From Parachlamydiales bacterium (GTDB lineage: Bacteria > Chlamydiota > Chlamydiia > Chlamydiales > Rhabdochlamydiaceae), in assembly GCA_020053915.1 (NCBI GenBank), contig JAGVMG010000002.1, positions 1 through 39,999 of the forward strand: 39,999 nucleotides of DNA, in the 5' to 3' direction. The stretch's first letter is position 1. Each line of letters opens with the position of its first letter. The position numbers were made by a program, and so were the translations under genes. This document shows, in pieces, positions 37,501-39,999 of this stretch. The notes beneath the pieces were generated by a model, which saw nothing but the letters and a program-made list of their open reading frames with translations, was not told where the DNA came from and ran no database searches.

Positions 37501-39999
37501 CAGATTATCGCGGCATCCACCACTGTCTCTTCTGTAACTGGAGCCATTTCTCTGCTGGGAACTGCCGGATCCAACAACCGTGGTATTCAGGTCACTCTAG
37601 GCGCACGCGTGACAGGAAGTGGAGCTGCACCTTTCATCCTTCAAACACTCAACAGCGGCGACATCTCCATTGACAACGATGCTCAGGTGACAACGCTTGG
37701 CACACTCAGTGTGACATGCACTCGCGACCTCAAACTGATCGGAGGCTCAAGTGCTAACCAAGCCGCGCTGCTGCAGCATGGGTCAGGCAACGCAACTTTT
37801 AGCATCACGCGCGATCTTCTTCTCACCGTAGGATCAGGTTCGGCGACATTTGCTAACATCGGAACAGCCGGCGGCGCAGCAGGCCTGCTCTTTACCTCAA
37901 TCGGCAGAAATCTGTCTCTAACCGGAAGCACGGGGACCAACAACTACGCACAAATCGGATCCACAGCAACATCCGCGTCTGGCAACATCACCTTTACCAC
38001 CATTGGTGGATTTACGAACCTTAACATAACAAGCTCCAATGCCTATACCGCCATCGGCCATGGCCTTCCCGGCAACGCAGCTTCTACATTGAGCGGAGAT
38101 ATCAGCTTAACCTCTGCAGGTAACATTAATGTGAATGGAGCAACAGTTGGTGTAGGAACAGTTGGATTTGCGCAAATCGGCCATGTCAACCAAACAGCCA
38201 GCGGCTCTAGTTTAAGCGGCAGTATCACCCTTCACTCTACCACGGGTATACTCAACGTTCTCGGCGGCACAACAAGTGCGAACGCTTATGCGCGTGTCGG
38301 CTTAGGCGGACAATCCGGAGTGACGACCTTTGGCGTCTCGAACCTGCTTCTCACTGCAGGGCTAAACTGCAATTTCACCTCATCGCCAGGAGCTGGCCAA
38401 TCCACGATCATTAGCCCAGGCTCAGGAAACATCACGATCCTCGGCAGCGGCAGCGGCTCCGACACCTATTCAGGAATCCTCGCCGATCAAGCGTTGATTA
38501 GTTGCACAAGTGGCAATATCTCGATGACAGGCACCGGCGGAGATACCGGCAGCAACAATAACGGAATCTATATCACAAACGTTGCTACCGTCACCACAGC
38601 CGCAGGAGCGGGACAGATCTCCATGACAGGCACCGGCGGCCCAGGAACTTCTGCAAATCATGGAATTCTCGTCGACACCACCTCTCTTGTCACAACAAAT
38701 ACTGGCTCCCTCGCCCTCACAGGAACCGGCGGCAACAGCGATGGTCTTCAAATCAACGCAGCAACTGTGACAACAGTCGACGGCCCACTCTCATTCTCGG
38801 GAACAGCTACAGGCGTTCTCACCGATAACCGCGGCATCGCTCTCTTAAATGGCGCCGTCGTTTCTTCCACAGGCATTGCCAGCACAGGCACGATCGGCAT
38901 GACAGGAATCGGAAGCACAAATGGCACGACAGGCAACCACGGCATTCTCGTCTCAGATGCCACCACCAGCGTCACCTCTGTCACCGGTAACATCACCCTC
39001 ACCGGCACTGGCCACGGAAGTGGAATTAACAACCGCGGTGTCACTATTGAAAACGCAGCCACTGTCACCTCAACCGGTACGGCAAGCGTCACCCTCGCTG
39101 GAACCGGCGGCACCACTGCAACCAACAGCTGGGGCATTCTTCTTACCGATGCGAGCACACTTGTCAGTTCCACGGGCGGTGCGATCACCTTGCACGGCAC
39201 TGGTGGAGGATCTACTTCCCAAGGAACTCGCATTACCTCGGGAGCTCAAGTCACAAGCTCGGGAAGCAGCACTGTCACCTTAGCCACTTTTAATGCGAGC
39301 GATCTGTCTGTAGATACAGATGCCGTCGTGATCACCACAGCAAGCGCCCCCATCACCATCAATAGCAGCCGAGATGTCCTCATTACAGGCGGCTCCAACA
39401 TGAATGAAGCCGCGCGTATCGATTGCGATGCGGTAGGTGTGCTTTCAATCACTGCAAGCCGCGATCTCATTCTGACAGGCGGAAGCAACACAAGTACAAG
39501 CGCTCAGATCCAAAATAATGCTCCAGGCGATGCATTCTTCACGATCGGTAGAGATCTCACTTTAACCGGCGGCACAGGTTCTGGCGCAGAAGCGGGGATC
39601 CACCCGACAGGGCCCACCTCTTCTCTTCTTTTCGGAACGATCGGCAGAGACTTAATCCTCACAAGCGGATCTGGACTCAATGCAATTGCCCACATCGGCT
39701 CCTTCCAAACCATCGAAGATGGCCGAATCCTCTTTGGGATGATCGACGGCAACGTCACACTCACGGCAACCGACACCAACAGCTTCGCAGCCATCGGCCA
39801 CGGCCTTCCCAGCAATGGCATGTCCACTTTAAGCGGCTATATCCACTTCCCCTTCATCATGGGTGATGTCACATTACAAGGAGCAAATGCAGGAGCGGGC
39901 ACCCAAGGCTTTGCGCAGATCGGCCATATCGATCAAATCGGCCTGAGCTCAACAGTGACGGGCGATATTACAATCAACAATCTAGGTTCGATCAGCGTG
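31600..39999 (+). CDS. Giant two-partner secretion exoprotein (TpsA, filamentous haemagglutinin-like), partial
   Basis: Open from ATG 31600 (AAGG site upstream) for 2800 codons without a stop, running off the window, so the C-terminus is unseen. Residues 1-23 are a signal peptide (FSPYVLSA). The TPS secretion domain follows (about 25-290), with RVTGNN, the diagnostic NPNGILVGPN (101-110) and LLLDPGSVLI near residue 388. From about 430 onward it is a parallel beta-helix of roughly 25-residue units containing ITLTGTGG, NxGI and SSTG-type turns. Six paired-Cys supermodules (34.1-36.7 kb) and a 480-bp tandem duplication are described under repeats. Further repeats of GRDLxLTGG type appear at 37.7-38.2 and 39.3-39.9 kb. 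Expected to be secreted or surface-displayed by the TpsB partner. No toxin tip is visible in the part present. Long open frames on the opposite strand are codon-bias shadows. Confidence 0.92.
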   Translation, partial: MHSKKKLLILFSTLAFSPYVLSADYQVVSGSASSSTSESKTTIENSPHAILHWDDFSIAENNHLHFAQINAASTVLNRVTGNNLSALMGTLTSNGQVYLINPNGILVGPNALIQTAGFLASTADLSNDQFLAGKELLLSLPGNGKIVNQGSIQCAYGNIYLIAKDVSNDGTCSSDFIGIGSAVEVLIQPQGSQRLYIRPDPVNVGEVVNTGTLEALALELRSSSAYEKAIRIEGPNAQLSATIEGGRIILSAEAGGLEVDGALTAPSGEVQVLGKEIHLGTHTNIDASGPKGGTIYIGGGARGQDPHLFNANTVSVEDGARISADGLTGDGGQIIVWSNGITDFNGHINARALGPLGNGGFAEVSALMGLRVNDHPDLSAYAGCAGTLLLDPGSVLIQDGPNTAPPGSLDVFNDGWINDQLLTTSLTIDTANSTNAAAETMTVNGDVVITWATANDLTLIAGRDVVINSGASITSTSTGDLTIQANTAATSTGNFIGINITGATISTANGILTLTGNGGDTGNGNVGINISSGALIKTFASGALNMTGTNGSVGPVFGVSSNVGIQINGSTVTVLDGTMTLTGTGGSDNTPLSSGNDGIFTTATIISSTGSGAILLTGNAGNGDLSNAGIYLNTSTLSNTTGPITLTGFAFGTLNSNIGTNLNTSAINVANGPLTIMGTGGTGTTYNWGVGLFATSTITSTGTGTITITGIGGAAADTNYGIWVDGIGTVVTSDTAAITLTGTSNATGGSNDGVHIFDFASVTSTGTGLTAASIAITGTSGTGINNNNGVSLNQGTITAVDGTISIKGTGQGTGSNNTGIQIANTSQVQSSGASPNQVMMCGPAMTSATICLDGQGSIDTGATSANFGIYLTDSSTAVTSVSGPVSLQGTGGGDPVQLGASNYGVYLSSSSLVESTGFVAMLTPASISIIGQGGSGFNSNNGIQMNAAAKVTAQDGTILLNGTGHGTGNDNDGIAVASGAQILSQGPTPGSLTCNMAMSTICLIGQGSTSGTAGSNYGITIAGTNTLIQTGVGNVKLDGTGGGTSDSNIGLQIIDSTVIQSTGAGSLTLIGHASATGTSSNYGIFISADGTTITSATAPIVIDGTGRGSGENNFGIRFASNCLIESSVSAPITITGQGANGTDQNYGIRLDHSPSITTVDGTVTITGTGGNGSTNENSGIRIDNIATISSSGDGQINLIGIAGTGVTGNSGISITDPGSLITSISSPIFLNGTGHGSGGSNVGISLASGAVIQSTGSSPTTDMCGLELSTICLMGQGSTDVGATSNNYGIYITGMGSTVSSVSGPISLQGTGGDGTDTNIGVFFLDNALLTTENGSVSINGTGSGTGTGGWGVLISGTSQILSSGATPLTVSCGMGSSTICIIGQGSLLGGDISVGVGIDESALVSSVAGDISIQGTGGGDPSSIGLTRNFGVGITNHGLVTSTGAFSMMLTPANISIIGQGGSAGTSGGGTNHGIYLGTLSDVPINSTISAVDGTISLNGTGGGTGDGSLGIFLTDTSQILSTGTSPATLSCAMDSSTICLIGQGSVSGSNLNLGVGIGDSSLVSSVSGNISIHGTGGGDPASMGLSQNFGVGITNQGFVTSTGAVAMSQTPANISILGTGGSGGTTGGSLNHGIYLGTLNDVPINSTVSAVDGAILLNGSALSSGSSCIGIFATDQSIIQSTGPSPTTISCGMGVNTICLIGQGSSAGTSNNAGIDIEGASLITSSVGSMSLTGTGGGNGTSSNNFGIHVFGAAQITSTISAPISLTGTAGSGTTTNHGIYILGPTTAVSTVDGQITFNGTGNGSSFLNHGIYLQTSALVQSTGTGPISMTGLANTGLSSCVGTFVDTTCSVTVVDGNMTLVGTALTTSDGNQGTLIAGTLSSTGIGIIDITGTASVNGASSNFGITLSGATISSITGAINLLGTGLGSATNNHGIFDTNASLINSTGTAPITLTGIGGSGGWGIQIIAASTTVSSVTGAISLLGTAGSNNRGIQVTLGARVTGSGAAPFILQTLNSGDISIDNDAQVTTLGTLSVTCTRDLKLIGGSSANQAALLQHGSGNATFSITRDLLLTVGSGSATFANIGTAGGAAGLLFTSIGRNLSLTGSTGTNNYAQIGSTATSASGNITFTTIGGFTNLNITSSNAYTAIGHGLPGNAASTLSGDISLTSAGNINVNGATVGVGTVGFAQIGHVNQTASGSSLSGSITLHSTTGILNVLGGTTSANAYARVGLGGQSGVTTFGVSNLLLTAGLNCNFTSSPGAGQSTIISPGSGNITILGSGSGSDTYSGILADQALISCTSGNISMTGTGGDTGSNNNGIYITNVATVTTAAGAGQISMTGTGGPGTSANHGILVDTTSLVTTNTGSLALTGTGGNSDGLQINAATVTTVDGPLSFSGTATGVLTDNRGIALLNGAVVSSTGIASTGTIGMTGIGSTNGTTGNHGILVSDATTSVTSVTGNITLTGTGHGSGINNRGVTIENAATVTSTGTASVTLAGTGGTTATNSWGILLTDASTLVSSTGGAITLHGTGGGSTSQGTRITSGAQVTSSGSSTVTLATFNASDLSVDTDAVVITTASAPITINSSRDVLITGGSNMNEAARIDCDAVGVLSITASRDLILTGGSNTSTSAQIQNNAPGDAFFTIGRDLTLTGGTGSGAEAGIHPTGPTSSLLFGTIGRDLILTSGSGLNAIAHIGSFQTIEDGRILFGMIDGNVTLTATDTNSFAAIGHGLPSNGMSTLSGYIHFPFIMGDVTLQGANAGAGTQGFAQIGHIDQIGLSSTVTGDITINNLGSISV
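34114..36720 (+). repeat. Six paired-cysteine supermodule markers in the exoprotein
   Basis: Cys codons occur in pairs at 34120/34150, 34579/34603, 35389/35413, 35716/35740, 36196/36220 and 36676/36700. Five of the six pairs have C-x7-C spacing and share a STICLIGQGS-like sequence, each preceded by an ILSTG-like strand. The rest of the helix almost lacks Cys, so the pairs mark a distinct module and are candidates for disulphide bonding. Confidence 0.82.
35641..36720 (+). repeat. 480-bp (160-codon) tandem duplication inside the exoprotein gene
   Basis: Copies lie at 35641-36120 and 36121-36600, and a partial third runs to about 36720. The phase is exact: the Cys codons at 35716, 36196 and 36676 are 480 bp apart, and the segments around 35890 and 36370 share 26 consecutive identical bases (AACTTTGGAGTAGG...). 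It encodes one complete supermodule of the beta helix. Confidence 0.88.
37735..39945 (+). repeat. Second class of beta-helix module in the exoprotein
   Basis: Two blocks, about 37.74-38.21 kb and 39.36-39.94 kb, use RDLxLTGG-type units and end with AIGHGLPxN, STLSG and GFAQIGH segments in the same order about 1.74 kb apart. Between them (about 38.4-39.3 kb) lie ordinary TGTGG units, so two module types alternate along the protein. Confidence 0.75.

Noticed and set aside
32314-39827. Many long open frames on the minus strand opposite the exoprotein
   Set aside because: They mirror the Gly/Thr/Ser codon use of the plus-strand gene, give Val/Pro-rich nonsense, and lack ribosome sites and domains.

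Overview
The window reads as a chromosome segment of a chlamydia outside the Chlamydiaceae (Chlamydiales, an environmental or amoeba-associated lineage). The main reasons are the block rpsB-tsf-pyrH-frr next to a very large penicillin-binding protein 2 (1128 aa, with a ~370-residue insertion of the chlamydial kind), and gpsA near an eukaryote-type UDP-sugar pyrophosphorylase. Species cannot be fixed from the sequence alone.

Layout. 1-3.7 kb: a coding remnant, a secreted GH64-like beta-1,3-glucanase and a convergent outer-membrane beta-barrel protein. 3.77-4.31 kb: three 115-bp tandem units abutting tRNA-Lys, then tRNA-Glu. 4.4-7.3 kb: the translation/UMP kinase operon rpsB-tsf-pyrH-frr on the minus strand, then tRNA-Gly. 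7.6-11.0 kb: pbp2. 11-17.3 kb: an extracellular polysaccharide module with UDP-xylose synthase, a Wzc/GumC-like chain-length protein whose ATPase motifs are degenerate, a Wza-like export lipoprotein and a divergent UDP-glucuronate 4-epimerase. 17.3-18.7 kb: an MHS-family transporter behind a TPP riboswitch. 18.8-21.3 kb: a PagL-like lipid A deacylase, a membrane protein, a GNAT acetyltransferase and an unknown protein. 21.3-23.8 kb: nnr and gpsA. 24.1-26.4 kb: an AT-richer insert with a DUF234-type ATPase and a NERD nuclease-like membrane protein. 26.4-29.7 kb: a UDP-sugar pyrophosphorylase and two GT9 heptosyltransferase-like enzymes. 29.9 kb to the end: a two-partner secretion operon, with a TpsB transporter followed by a giant TpsA exoprotein that stays open for 2800 codons and runs off the window.

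How the parts fit. Much of the window builds or remodels the cell surface: LPS core transferases, a lipid A deacylase, nucleotide-sugar enzymes, polysaccharide export, a division/elongation transpeptidase, barrel proteins and a very large secreted beta-helix protein. The least expected signals are (1) the tandem units beside tRNA-Lys, in which four base pairs covary between copies and each copy carries the last 13 nt of the tRNA; (2) the TPP aptamer followed by a hairpin that covers the transporter's ribosome-binding site; (3) the paired-cysteine supermodules and an exact 480-bp tandem duplication in the TpsA protein; and (4) the two-gene insert between gpsA and the pyrophosphorylase, next to a perfect 20-bp inverted repeat with a pseudoknot-capable loop.
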